A stretch of DNA of 8,771 nucleotides from contig MHFU01000040.1 in assembly GCA_001804345.1 (NCBI GenBank), positions 1 to 8,771 of the forward strand, given 5' to 3'. Numbering within the stretch: position 1 is the first letter of the stretch; every line of letters starts with the position of its first letter. The notes under the pieces were generated by a model. It was not told the DNA's origin and did not search any database. It was given only the letters and a program-made list of their open reading frames with translations. Shown here piece after piece: positions 1 to 5,466 of this stretch. The DNA comes from Omnitrophica bacterium RIFOXYB12_FULL_50_7 (GTDB lineage: Bacteria > Omnitrophota > Omnitrophia > Omnitrophales > Aquincolibacteriaceae). The position numbers were made by a program, and so were the translations under genes.

Positions 1-639
1 TCCGGTAAGACCTCCACTTTGGCAGCGATGGTGGACTATATGAACACTCACAGGAACGCACACATCATCACGATTTCAGATCCCATCGAATACATCCACC
101 AGAATAAACGCTGTGTGATCAGCCAACGCGAGATCGGAAGCGATGTGAGTTCTTTTGCGAGCGCCTTACGTGTGGCGCTTCGAGAAGATCCGAATGTGAT
201 CGTCGTCGAAGAGATGCGCGATCTGGAAACTATTTCCATGGCGCTAACGGCGGCTGAGACAGGCCACTTGGTCATTGCGACGCTTCACACCAACGATGTC
301 GTGCAAGCTATCGACCGCATCATCGATGCCTTCCCTCCCCATCATCAACCCCAAGCAAGAGCCCAAATGGCCCTGACGCTTCAAGCGGTTGTTTCCCAGG
401 TCCTTTTGAAGAAAAAAAGCGGTACCGGCCGTGTGGCGGTCTTTGAGGCCATGCCAGTCACAAACTCGGTTCGTCAGCTGATCCGCGATAATCTGATCTT
501 GCAAATTTATAATGTCATTGCGACAAACCGCGCCCAAGGGATGATCTTACGCAGTGAAGCCCTGAAGGAATATGTCCGGAAAGATATTATCACGCAGGAA
601 GAAGCCGATTCATGCGCTTCGCTTTTTAGTAGGAGTTAG
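1..639 (+). CDS. pilT: PilT-like type IV pilus retraction ATPase (5' end missing)
   Basis: The 212 visible residues are the C-terminal part of a PilT/PilU-family secretion ATPase, a cytoplasmic hexamer that powers pilus retraction. The window opens inside the Walker A loop (SGKTST), so the N-terminal domain lies outside. In order one sees the Asp box (ISDPIEYIH, residues 25-33 of the fragment), Walker B (VIVVEEMRDLETI, 66-78), the His box (AETGHLVIATLHTND, then QAIDRIID) and a C-terminal SVRQLIRD that matches the AIRNLIRE motif of PilT. The last residues (QGMILRSEALKEYV) match the usual end of the family, so the C-terminus is complete. Two motif positions are odd: the family usually has E before DPIE, here S, and G before EMRD, here E. 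This could mark a divergent paralogue rather than the housekeeping PilT. No pilus neighbour is visible. Family assignment is sure; retraction function is inferred. Confidence 0.93.
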   Translation, partial: SGKTSTLAAMVDYMNTHRNAHIITISDPIEYIHQNKRCVISQREIGSDVSSFASALRVALREDPNVIVVEEMRDLETISMALTAAETGHLVIATLHTNDVVQAIDRIIDAFPPHHQPQARAQMALTLQAVVSQVLLKKKSGTGRVAVFEAMPVTNSVRQLIRDNLILQIYNVIATNRAQGMILRSEALKEYVRKDIITQEEADSCASLFSRS

Positions 640-643
640 TACA

Positions 644-759
644 CTGCGGAACCCCGCGACCGTAAGGCCGTAGCGCCTTCATCTTCGGTGGAAAGCCGGA
701 GGGTGGCAACAAATTAAAACTGATATTCTGATGTTTTGGAGATGCCGGCCCATCCGCAG
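644..759. repeat. Structured inverted-repeat domain between convergent genes
   Basis: CTGCGGA (644-650) is the exact inverse of TCCGCAG (753-759), closing a 116-nt domain. Inside are a strong hairpin, CTTCGG (683-688) with CCGGAG (696-701, one G-T pair) around a 7-nt loop, a GTAA tetraloop candidate near 661-664, and AAAAC (716-720) with GTTTT (733-737). GCGG (646-649) with CCGC (654-657) is an alternative to the closing stem. The layout resembles a structured RNA, but it lies between the stops of the pilT-like gene (639) and the nfu-like gene (821), where a cis riboswitch is not expected. It starts 5 nt after the pilT-like stop. I could not match it to a known RNA family. It may be a repeat element, a small RNA or a terminator-like 3' structure. 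Confidence 0.4.
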
Positions 760-772
760 AATTGTGAATTCT
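758..772. repeat. Short hairpin AGAATT-GTG-AATTCT
   Basis: A 6-bp inverted repeat with a 3-nt loop directly follows the larger structured domain in the 640-820 gap. It is AT-rich and has no U-tract, so it is not a convincing terminator on either strand. Confidence 0.25.
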
Positions 773-820
773 TCGAACGGAGAATGACGCAAAACTAGAT
801 TTCTCCCCATCTCATTCTGG

Positions 821-1378
821 TCAAACGCGCACAACTTCCTTTACTTCGGGGATGTATTCCTTGAGGTAAGCTTCGATGCCCATCTTTAAGGTCATGGTCG
901 CACTCGGGCATCCGGAGCAGGCGCCTTTCAGGTGAAGCTTTACAACGCCGTTCTCAAAACCGCAGAAAACCGCATCCCCACCGTCCCGGGCAAGGGCCGG
1001 ACGGATCTGCTCATCCATGATCTCAATGATCTTTTTTTCGACCTCGGACTGCGGATTCGTGGCATCCATACACTTCTCGCAAGCCTTGGGACTTGTCTTG
1101 CCGCAAACAAGAAATTCACGTATCGTCTCAGTCACACGCGGGATCAAAACACTCCAGGAGGAGCCTTTCTCATCCCGCGTCACGGTCACGAGATCGGAGC
1201 CGATCATGACCTCCTTGACGTGTTCGATCTCAAAAAGCCTGGCGGCTAAGGGAGACTTCCCCGCCTCGGCCTTGGATGCGAATTGGACCGTCCCATGCGT
1301 GCAAATAGGCACATTCACATTGAACTTGAGCGAGTTCGGATTCGGTGTAAATTCGGTAGTAATCTGGATATCTGTCAT
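821..1378 (-). CDS. nfu: Nfu-type Fe-S cluster carrier protein (Nfu_N + NifU C-terminal domains)
   Basis: A 185-residue protein that would carry and deliver Fe-S clusters to apo-enzymes in the cytoplasm. Residues about 4-90 form the Nfu N-terminal domain: TPNPNSLKFN at 11-20, SPLAARLFEIEHVKEV at 42-57, then GSDLVTVTR. Residues about 112-185 form the NifU C-terminal domain with the cluster-binding C154-S-G-C157 (KGACSGCPSATMTL). The linker holds an unusual extra set, C92-x7-C100-x2-C103, and there is also C26. The start at 1378 is chosen because the Nfu domain begins there. An in-frame ATG at 1489 would add 37 residues with no family resemblance and would read through tandem repeats and half of a palindrome. 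No classical Shine-Dalgarno is seen. A TATACT box ends 6 nt before the ATG, so a very short or absent leader is possible. No isc or suf genes are adjacent. Confidence 0.92.
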   Translation of the reverse strand: MTDIQITTEFTPNPNSLKFNVNVPICTHGTVQFASKAEAGKSPLAARLFEIEHVKEVMIGSDLVTVTRDEKGSSWSVLIPRVTETIREFLVCGKTSPKACEKCMDATNPQSEVEKKIIEIMDEQIRPALARDGGDAVFCGFENGVVKLHLKGACSGCPSATMTLKMGIEAYLKEYIPEVKEVVRV

Positions 1379-1384
1379 GGCGGA

Positions 1385-1413
1385 AGTATAACTTAAACCC
1401 GTCCAAGGCGCAA
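1385..1413 (-). promoter_or_regulatory. Possible promoter for the nfu-like gene
   Basis: Read on the minus strand, TTGCGC (1413-1408) and TATACT (1390-1385) are separated by 17 nt. The -10 matches the consensus at 5 of 6 positions; the -35 is weak (3 of 6). The -10 ends 6 nt before the ATG, so transcription from here would give an almost leaderless mRNA. The -35 lies within a tandem repeat. Confidence 0.3.
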
Positions 1414-1466
1414 AGCGCAAAGTTTTGTAAAGTTTTGTAAAAACGGAAATGGGAAACGCGAACGCG
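1408..1466. repeat. Cluster of short tandem duplications upstream of nfu
   Basis: GCGCAAA occurs twice in tandem (1408-1421), followed directly by GTTTTGTAAA twice in tandem (1422-1441). A little further on, AACGCG occurs twice in tandem (1455-1466). All copies are exact. They probably arose by replication slippage and may change promoter spacing or operators for the nfu-like gene. Confidence 0.65.
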
Positions 1467-1477
1467 AGCACCGGATA

Positions 1478-1521
1478 ACCCAAGATCACCCCGTAGGTGC
1501 ACCTACGGGGTGATCTTGGGT
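1478..1521. repeat. Perfect 44-bp palindrome
   Basis: Two exact 22-nt arms meet without a spacer at GTGCAC. Each arm reads, from outside in, ACCCAAGATCACCCC then GTAGGTG. It lies between the divergent nfu-like and lsrF-like genes, upstream of both. It could extrude as a cruciform, bind a dimeric regulator, or be a REP-like insertion. It has no U-tract on either side, so it is not a classical terminator. Confidence 0.85.
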
Positions 1522-1566
1522 AGGAACTACCCGATTGTCTCCAATCTTAGATCAAAAAAAGAGAGG

Positions 1567-1595
1567 ATGACCCCACAAACCTCTCAGAGTATAAT
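1567..1595 (+). promoter_or_regulatory. Sigma70-like promoter for the lsrF-like/dehydrogenase operon
   Basis: ATGACC (1567-1572, 4 of 6 to TTGACA) is followed after exactly 17 nt by TATAAT (1590-1595, perfect). Transcription would start near 1602, giving a leader of about 53 nt. An inverted repeat, GAGAGG (1561-1566) and CCTCTC (1580-1585), flanks the -35 and reaches into the spacer, a plausible operator position. Confidence 0.6.
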
Positions 1596-1604
1596 CCCTC
1601 AAAT

Positions 1605-1620
1605 CCTGCCGCCCGGCAGG
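1605..1620 (+). promoter_or_regulatory. Leader hairpin before the lsrF-like gene
   Basis: CCTGCC, a GCCC loop and GGCAGG form a 6-bp GC-only stem at the predicted 5' end of the mRNA, 22 nt upstream of the Shine-Dalgarno. It is a candidate mRNA-stabilising or regulatory structure; function is inferred. Confidence 0.4.
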
Positions 1621-1642
1621 GAGTCATATTCGAGACAACTAC

Positions 1643-1647
1643 GGAGG
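1643..1647 (+). promoter_or_regulatory. Shine-Dalgarno deciding the lsrF-like start
   Basis: GGAGG ends 7 nt before the ATG at 1655. This strong site fixes the start, although E. coli LsrF, as I recall it, carries roughly 30 extra residues ahead of the matching DWGM. Confidence 0.75.
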
Positions 1648-1654
1648 ATTCATT

Positions 1655-2461
1655 ATGGATTGGGGAATGGAAAACCGCTTAAATCAACTCATGCCGAACG
1701 GCCGCTGCTTTTTTATGCCGATCGACCACGGTTATTTTCAAGGGCCCACCACCGGCCTTGAAAAGCCCTGGGAAACCATCCAACCGCTTGTGCCCTATTT
1801 CGACGCGCTCTTTTGTACGCGCGGCACGCTTCGCGCAGCCATTCCTCCGGCACTCGAGAAACCCATCATTTTAAGAGTCTCGGGCGGCACGAGCATGGTC
1901 GGTAAAGATCTTGCTAACGAAGTAGTCACGACTTCGATCGAAGAAATCCTCCGGCTCAATGTCGCGGCCGTAGGTGTTTCTGTTTTTATTGGAAGTGACT
2001 ATGAAAAAGAAACGCTTGCGAATCTCACGAAACTCGTTAACGAATGCGAAAAATACGGAATCCCGGTAATGGCCGTCACGGCCGTTGGAAAAGAGATTGA
2101 AAAACGCGAAGCGCGGTACCTAGGCCTCTCGTGCCGTATCGCTGCCGAGCTCGGCGCGCGCGTGGTAAAAACCTATTGGTGCGAGAAAGATTTTGATAAG
2201 GTTGTCCGGGGCTGCCCGGTACCGGTGGTGATGGCCGGCGGTCCGAAATGCGAGACGGATTTCGAAGTTCTGGAATTCGTTGCGGACGGAATGCAAAAAG
2301 GCGCGGTCGGTATCAATTTAGGCCGAAATGTCTGGCAGAACCCGAATCCCGTACCCATGGCCAAAGCCCTGAGCGCGATCGTTCATAAGAACGCAACAGC
2401 CAAGGAAGCTTTTACTATTTTTTCCGAAGCAAAACGTAGTACCAAGCCCCGTAAGAAATAA
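1655..2461 (+). CDS. lsrF: LsrF-like class I aldolase/thiolase (DeoC/FbaB family)
   Basis: A 268-residue TIM-barrel Schiff-base aldolase. It follows recalled LsrF closely along its length: DWGMENR at the start, IDHGYFQGPTTGLE (23-36), CTRGTLR (54-60), LRLNVAAV (99-106), AVTAVGKE (140-147), VVKTYW (170-175) and a phosphate-binding end with VVMAGG and GINLGRNVWQ. Lys172 is the expected Schiff-base lysine. In enteric bacteria LsrF is a thiolase acting on phosphorylated AI-2 (3-hydroxy-5-phosphonooxypentane-2,4-dione), but no lsr transporter, kinase or regulator is present here, so the substrate may be another sugar phosphate. The N-terminus is shorter than that of E. coli LsrF. A hairpin element begins right after the stop, and the dehydrogenase gene follows 74 nt downstream. 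Family assignment is firm; AI-2 chemistry is not. Confidence 0.88.
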   Translation: MDWGMENRLNQLMPNGRCFFMPIDHGYFQGPTTGLEKPWETIQPLVPYFDALFCTRGTLRAAIPPALEKPIILRVSGGTSMVGKDLANEVVTTSIEEILRLNVAAVGVSVFIGSDYEKETLANLTKLVNECEKYGIPVMAVTAVGKEIEKREARYLGLSCRIAAELGARVVKTYWCEKDFDKVVRGCPVPVVMAGGPKCETDFEVLEFVADGMQKGAVGINLGRNVWQNPNPVPMAKALSAIVHKNATAKEAFTIFSEAKRSTKPRKK

Positions 2462-2504
2462 TATTTAGGGGACAGGCATTAATTGACTGCCTGTCCCCTA
2501 AATA
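2462..2504. repeat. Hairpin element with GGGGACAGGCA arms
   Basis: Two exact 17-nt arms (2462-2478 and 2488-2504; TTTAGGGGACAGGCA within) flank a 9-nt loop. The element starts at the first base after the lsrF-like stop codon. The right arm is followed by an A/T mixture and no U-tract. It shares the GGGGACAG core with the element at 3531-3638 and looks REP-like. It may limit read-through into the dehydrogenase gene or stabilise the upstream mRNA. Confidence 0.75.
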
Positions 2505-2535
2505 AATACTGGAACATGCCAAGAAAGAATCCTTC

Positions 2536-3525
2536 ATGAAAGTCGCTGTTTATTATAACAACCATGACATTCGCATCGAAGAACGCCCCGTCCCAAAAAT
2601 CGGCGAAGGCGAGATCCTCGTCAAGGTCCGGGCAAGCGGCATCTGCGGCACGGATGTGATGGAATGGTACCGGATCAAAAAAGCCCCGCGTATCCTGGGC
2701 CATGAAATCTCGGGCGACATCGTCGAGTCGAATGCCCCGAAATATAAGATCGGCCAGCGGGTCTTTGTCAGTCACCATGTCCCCTGCTACGAGCGCGAGC
2801 GCTCGTGCAAACACTGTCAGAATGGCAACCACACTGCTTGCGAAACGCTGCATACCGGAAATTATGATCCCGGCGGTTACAGCGAATTCATCCGTGTCCC
2901 GAAGATCAATGTCGAGCGCGGCACTTATGTCCTTCCTGAAGAAATGTCCTACGAAGAAGGAACCATGATCGAGCCGTTGGCCTGTGTGGTCCGGGGCCAG
3001 CGAGTTATCAATGTCAAAAAGGGCGAGACCGTCCTGATCCTCGGAAGTGGCGTCTCGGGGCTAATGAATGTCCAAGTTGCTAAATTGAAAGGTGCGCGGA
3101 TCATCGTAACCGATATGGATGAATTTCGTTTGGGGAAAGCCAGAGCGTACGGTGCGGATGAAGTTTATAAACCCGCGGAACTTCCTACTTTGAAAGCAGA
3201 TAAGGTCATTCTCTGCGCGGGCGCAATGGCCGCCGTAAAACAGGCCTTTCAATCGCTTGACCGCAAAGGAACGCTTCTGCTTTTCGCGATTCCGGATACG
3301 GACATCCAGCTTCCGACCGTGGATGTGTGGAGAAATGAGATGACCGTGACTTCCTCTTACGGCGCGGCGCCTGCAGACCTGGAAGAAGCAATCCAATTGA
3401 TCGAGACCGGCAAGGTCGACATGCAGAGCCTGATCACCCACAAACTCCCTCTTACCAAAGCCCAGGAAGGTTTCCGCCTCGTCGCCGGGGCCAAACAATC
3501 CCTGAAAATCGTTTTACTTCCGTAA
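2536..3525 (+). CDS. Zinc-dependent medium-chain alcohol/polyol dehydrogenase
   Basis: A 329-residue cytosolic MDR dehydrogenase, likely oxidising a sugar alcohol or related secondary alcohol with NAD. The catalytic zinc set is visible: C37 in GICGTDV, H56-E57 in LGHE and E146 in EPLAC. The structural zinc loop has four cysteines, C84, C91, C94 and C102, but the first gap is 6 residues rather than the usual 2. The Rossmann motif is G170-S-G172-V-S-G175, and D193 at the end of the second strand (VTDMDE) favours NAD over NADP. DPGGYSEFIRVP (111-122) is typical of the sorbitol/threonine dehydrogenase branch. Shine-Dalgarno pairing is weak (AAGAAAG about 9 nt upstream). The lsrF-like gene lies 74 nt upstream on the same strand, so the two probably act on one pathway. 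The exact substrate cannot be read from the sequence. Confidence 0.9.
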   Translation: MKVAVYYNNHDIRIEERPVPKIGEGEILVKVRASGICGTDVMEWYRIKKAPRILGHEISGDIVESNAPKYKIGQRVFVSHHVPCYERERSCKHCQNGNHTACETLHTGNYDPGGYSEFIRVPKINVERGTYVLPEEMSYEEGTMIEPLACVVRGQRVINVKKGETVLILGSGVSGLMNVQVAKLKGARIIVTDMDEFRLGKARAYGADEVYKPAELPTLKADKVILCAGAMAAVKQAFQSLDRKGTLLLFAIPDTDIQLPTVDVWRNEMTVTSSYGAAPADLEEAIQLIETGKVDMQSLITHKLPLTKAQEGFRLVAGAKQSLKIVLLP

Positions 3526-3530
3526 CAAAG

Positions 3531-3638
3531 ACAGGTGACAGTCACCTTTTCCGCCAAAGAACAAATCCGTCCGACGTCTTGTGACGGGTTGGGGACAGTC
3601 ATGTGCCGTGTAACCCCATTTGGGTGACTGTCACCTGT
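3531..3638. repeat. 108-bp inverted-repeat element with GGTGAC-N-GTCACC ends
   Basis: ACAGGTGACAGTCACC (3531-3546) and its exact inverse (3623-3638) bound the element. Each end is itself a nested palindrome, GGTGAC, one base, GTCACC. Inside, GGGGACAGTCA (3591-3601) repeats the core again, and GGGTT with AACCC can pair further. It begins 6 nt after the dehydrogenase stop and ends 7 nt before the acyltransferase stop, exactly filling the convergent gap. The pattern resembles REP/BIME units mobilised by REP-associated Y1 transposases; no such transposase gene is in the window. Confidence 0.75.
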
Positions 3639-3644
3639 TTTTTC
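3531..3644 (+). terminator. Probable terminator of the lsrF-like/dehydrogenase operon
   Basis: The right arm of the inverted repeat is followed at once by a run of T (3638-3643, TTTTTT then CTC). On the plus strand this gives a long GC-containing stem followed by a U-tract just after the dehydrogenase stop. On the minus strand the corresponding run is only TTT, so termination of the opposing acyltransferase would be weaker. Confidence 0.45.
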
Positions 3645-4721
3645 TCAGACGATTTTTTTCAGGTAAGGGATCTTTTGGATCATCCATGTAGCGAGAAATG
3701 AAAGAAGGAAAATGACGGTCGTCGTGAGAGGAATCATGTAGGCAGGATGAGGCATATCGGCCTTTAGCACGAATCCCCATCGCCCCTTGGCCAGAATATC
3801 AATGAACATGGGATGGATCAGATAGATTCCGAGACTCGCCTTCGCAAGACCTGTAATACCGCGCCGTACTCCCGCGGAAAGAGCCCTTCCCAAAAAGGGA
3901 TCCGCCTGTTTGGCAAGCGCGAAAACAGCTGCGGCATAAAAAACAACGTTCGGCGACATGTTCTCATAAAGCAGTAATGAGTAGGTGCGAGCATGAAGGG
4001 TCAGGAAATAGGTCCCAAGCGCGCAGACAAAGAGGTTCACCGTCCCCATGGCACACGCGGCCGGAACCTGCCTCTCCGTCATGTATTTCCTCAAAAAATG
4101 GCCCAGGATAAAATAGCCGATAAAACCCTGCGCCGGCTCCACGAAGAGATTGATGTGAAAATTTGAATGAATAAGGATCGTTCCTAGCTTTTCAAAAAAT
4201 GGAAGGAACGAACTAAACACGAACCAGAGCACCAGAAAATACAGAAGTAGCCGTTCTGACGCATGCGCGGCCAGTATCCGGAAAACAGGCGTAACGAGGT
4301 AAAGCCCCACCAGAACATAAATGAACCATAAATGGAAATGCGCGCCACCGCTGGCCGCGAGTCTTAGCGCTTCGCCGAACCCGAGATGGGGAACATAAAA
4401 ATGTTTTTTCCAAAGAAGATAAAGGATCGTCCACGCAACAAAGGGAATGGCTACCCGGTAGAATCGCTTACGGAAGAAATCCCCAATCCCCTCCTGGACG
4501 GGAAGGAGAAGAGCACCGCTGATCATAATAAAGATCGGCACACAGCCGCGCGCGATCGAATCGTAGATATTGGCCGACCACCACCAGCTTTTCGGGAAAA
4601 CGCCCCATTCCGTGATCACATCCGCAGAAACATGAACCAGGATCACTCCGAATGCGGCAGCCGCCCGAAGAAAGTCGAACCAGAACAGTTTTTCCTTCTC
4701 CCCCTGAGCGGGTCGTGTCAT
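3645..4721 (-). CDS. Membrane acyltransferase, family 3 (WecH/OatA-like)
   Basis: A 358-residue polytopic inner-membrane protein of the acyltransferase 3 family, which transfers acetyl or other acyl groups to sugars of surface polysaccharides, peptidoglycan or glycolipids. The diagnostic arginine and histidine in the first helix are present: R19 in FDFLRAAAAF and H30 in VILVH. VPIFIMISGALLL (61-73) is the second conserved block, HLWFIYVLVGLYLVTPVF (about 130-147) the third, and SLGIYLIHPMF near the C-terminus matches the final helix motif. About ten hydrophobic segments can be counted. There is no extracytoplasmic SGNH domain, so it resembles the stand-alone WecH type. The ATG at 4721 has only a weak AGAGA upstream. 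It is separated from the aldolase gene by a fold-back element, so it may be transcribed alone. The acyl acceptor is unknown. Confidence 0.88.
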   Translation of the reverse strand: MTRPAQGEKEKLFWFDFLRAAAAFGVILVHVSADVITEWGVFPKSWWWSANIYDSIARGCVPIFIMISGALLLPVQEGIGDFFRKRFYRVAIPFVAWTILYLLWKKHFYVPHLGFGEALRLAASGGAHFHLWFIYVLVGLYLVTPVFRILAAHASERLLLYFLVLWFVFSSFLPFFEKLGTILIHSNFHINLFVEPAQGFIGYFILGHFLRKYMTERQVPAACAMGTVNLFVCALGTYFLTLHARTYSLLLYENMSPNVVFYAAAVFALAKQADPFLGRALSAGVRRGITGLAKASLGIYLIHPMFIDILAKGRWGFVLKADMPHPAYMIPLTTTVIFLLSFLATWMIQKIPYLKKIV

Positions 4722-4789
4722 CGGGGTAAAGTCTCTTTTAACATGGTGTTTTTATCGACCAGAGCAGGCCAGACACTTAAGGCTGTTCT

Positions 4790-4904
4790 ACCCTTGTACA
4801 CACCCGGTCCCCATACTTATCAATTTCAACAAAGTTGAAATTGGGGCCGTCCTAGTTACCGTTGATTAAAAGAAAATAAAAACCAGGACGGTGTGTACAA
4901 GGGT
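4790..4904. repeat. 115-bp element with 15-bp terminal inverted repeats
   Basis: ACCCTTGTACACACC (4790-4804) is the exact inverse of 4890-4904. The pairing continues with GTCC (4807-4810) and GGAC (4886-4889) after a 2-nt bulge. Inside is a 10-bp hairpin, CAATTTCAAC, AAA loop, GTTGAAATTG (4821-4843), and CCCC (4809-4812) could alternatively pair with GGGG (4843-4846). The right end lies 5 nt from the stop codon of the class II aldolase. It has the size and form of a small non-autonomous MITE-like element or a folded RNA. I see no target-site duplication and no coding capacity. Confidence 0.7.
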
Positions 4905-4908
4905 TTAA

Positions 4909-5436
4909 TTACTGAATTCGTGCGTAGGCCTCATCAACGGTTTTGCCGATGGAAACGAAACCATGACCTTTTAAAATGACAAGGTCGTGGTCTTTTAAAA
5001 CTTCCACAGCGGATTTGGCAAATTCTAGAGTGCCATAAGGGTAGGCTTTTTTTGTGGCGATGGCGTTTTTGAGGCCCAGGGCATGCGCGTGGAGGATCAC
5101 CTGCGCGTCCAAACGCGCGTCATAAATCATCTTGTGCATCATGGATTCGGAGCTGGGCTTTACTTTCCCCGCACAAGAGACCTTTTTCTTCAAAATATTG
5201 ACGTCCTTCACCAAGACGAAATCTTGGGGCGTTAAATTCCCCAGCGAAGCGCAGACAGGCGTGATCACAAAACCATTGGCGACGCGGAAACTCAGGTTCC
5301 CGCAATTCTCGGGGCAAAAACCTTTCGCTGCCAACGCTTTCCCGATCCGGATAAGCTCCTCGATCCTCGAATCCCGGACCGGCTCCTCCGGCCCATGCAC
5401 CACTTCAAATTTCACGCCAACATGAATCTCGGTCAT
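4909..5436 (-). CDS. Short class II aldolase/adducin-family protein (FucA-like)
   Basis: A 175-residue protein of the zinc-dependent class II aldolase family (fuculose-phosphate aldolase, ribulose-phosphate epimerase, MtnB and relatives). The family set is present: GNLSFR (46-51), a TP(x)nLGNLTPQDFV block (59-74), the catalytic glutamate E97 in KPSSES, zinc ligands H116 and H118 in ILHAHA and H158 in LKGHGF. The protein stops only 17 residues after the third zinc ligand (DEAYARIQ), whereas E. coli FucA continues about 60 residues and small archaeal homologues somewhat further. The C-terminal helix that normally follows is therefore short or missing. Its stop lies 5 nt from a fold-back element. 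AGGA lies about 8 nt upstream of the ATG, and the ankyrin gene ends 30 nt upstream, so co-transcription is likely. All catalytic residues are intact, so activity is possible. Substrate unknown. Confidence 0.85.
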   Translation of the reverse strand: MTEIHVGVKFEVVHGPEEPVRDSRIEELIRIGKALAAKGFCPENCGNLSFRVANGFVITPVCASLGNLTPQDFVLVKDVNILKKKVSCAGKVKPSSESMMHKMIYDARLDAQVILHAHALGLKNAIATKKAYPYGTLEFAKSAVEVLKDHDLVILKGHGFVSIGKTVDEAYARIQ

Positions 5437-5466
5437 GCATCCGTCCTAGCGGCAACTATTATGCTG

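Noticed and set aside
644..759. A c-di-GMP-I riboswitch, suggested by CGGCC/GGTCGCGGGGTT-like strings on the minus strand
   Set aside because: The conserved core (GACGCAAAGCC and the paired docking elements) is not present, and no gene follows on the minus strand before the pilT-like stop.
1379..1489. A longer nfu reading frame starting at 1489 on the minus strand
   Set aside because: The extra 37 residues lack family similarity and are encoded by tandem repeats and part of the palindrome; the Nfu domain begins right after the ATG at 1378.
4386..4838. A 150-codon plus-strand frame antisense to the acyltransferase
   Set aside because: Its product is low-complexity and charged, typical of the complement of a membrane-protein gene, and it runs into the fold-back element.
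4780..4911. Target-site duplication around the 4790-4904 element
   Set aside because: The flanks (TTCT on one side, TTAA on the other) do not match.
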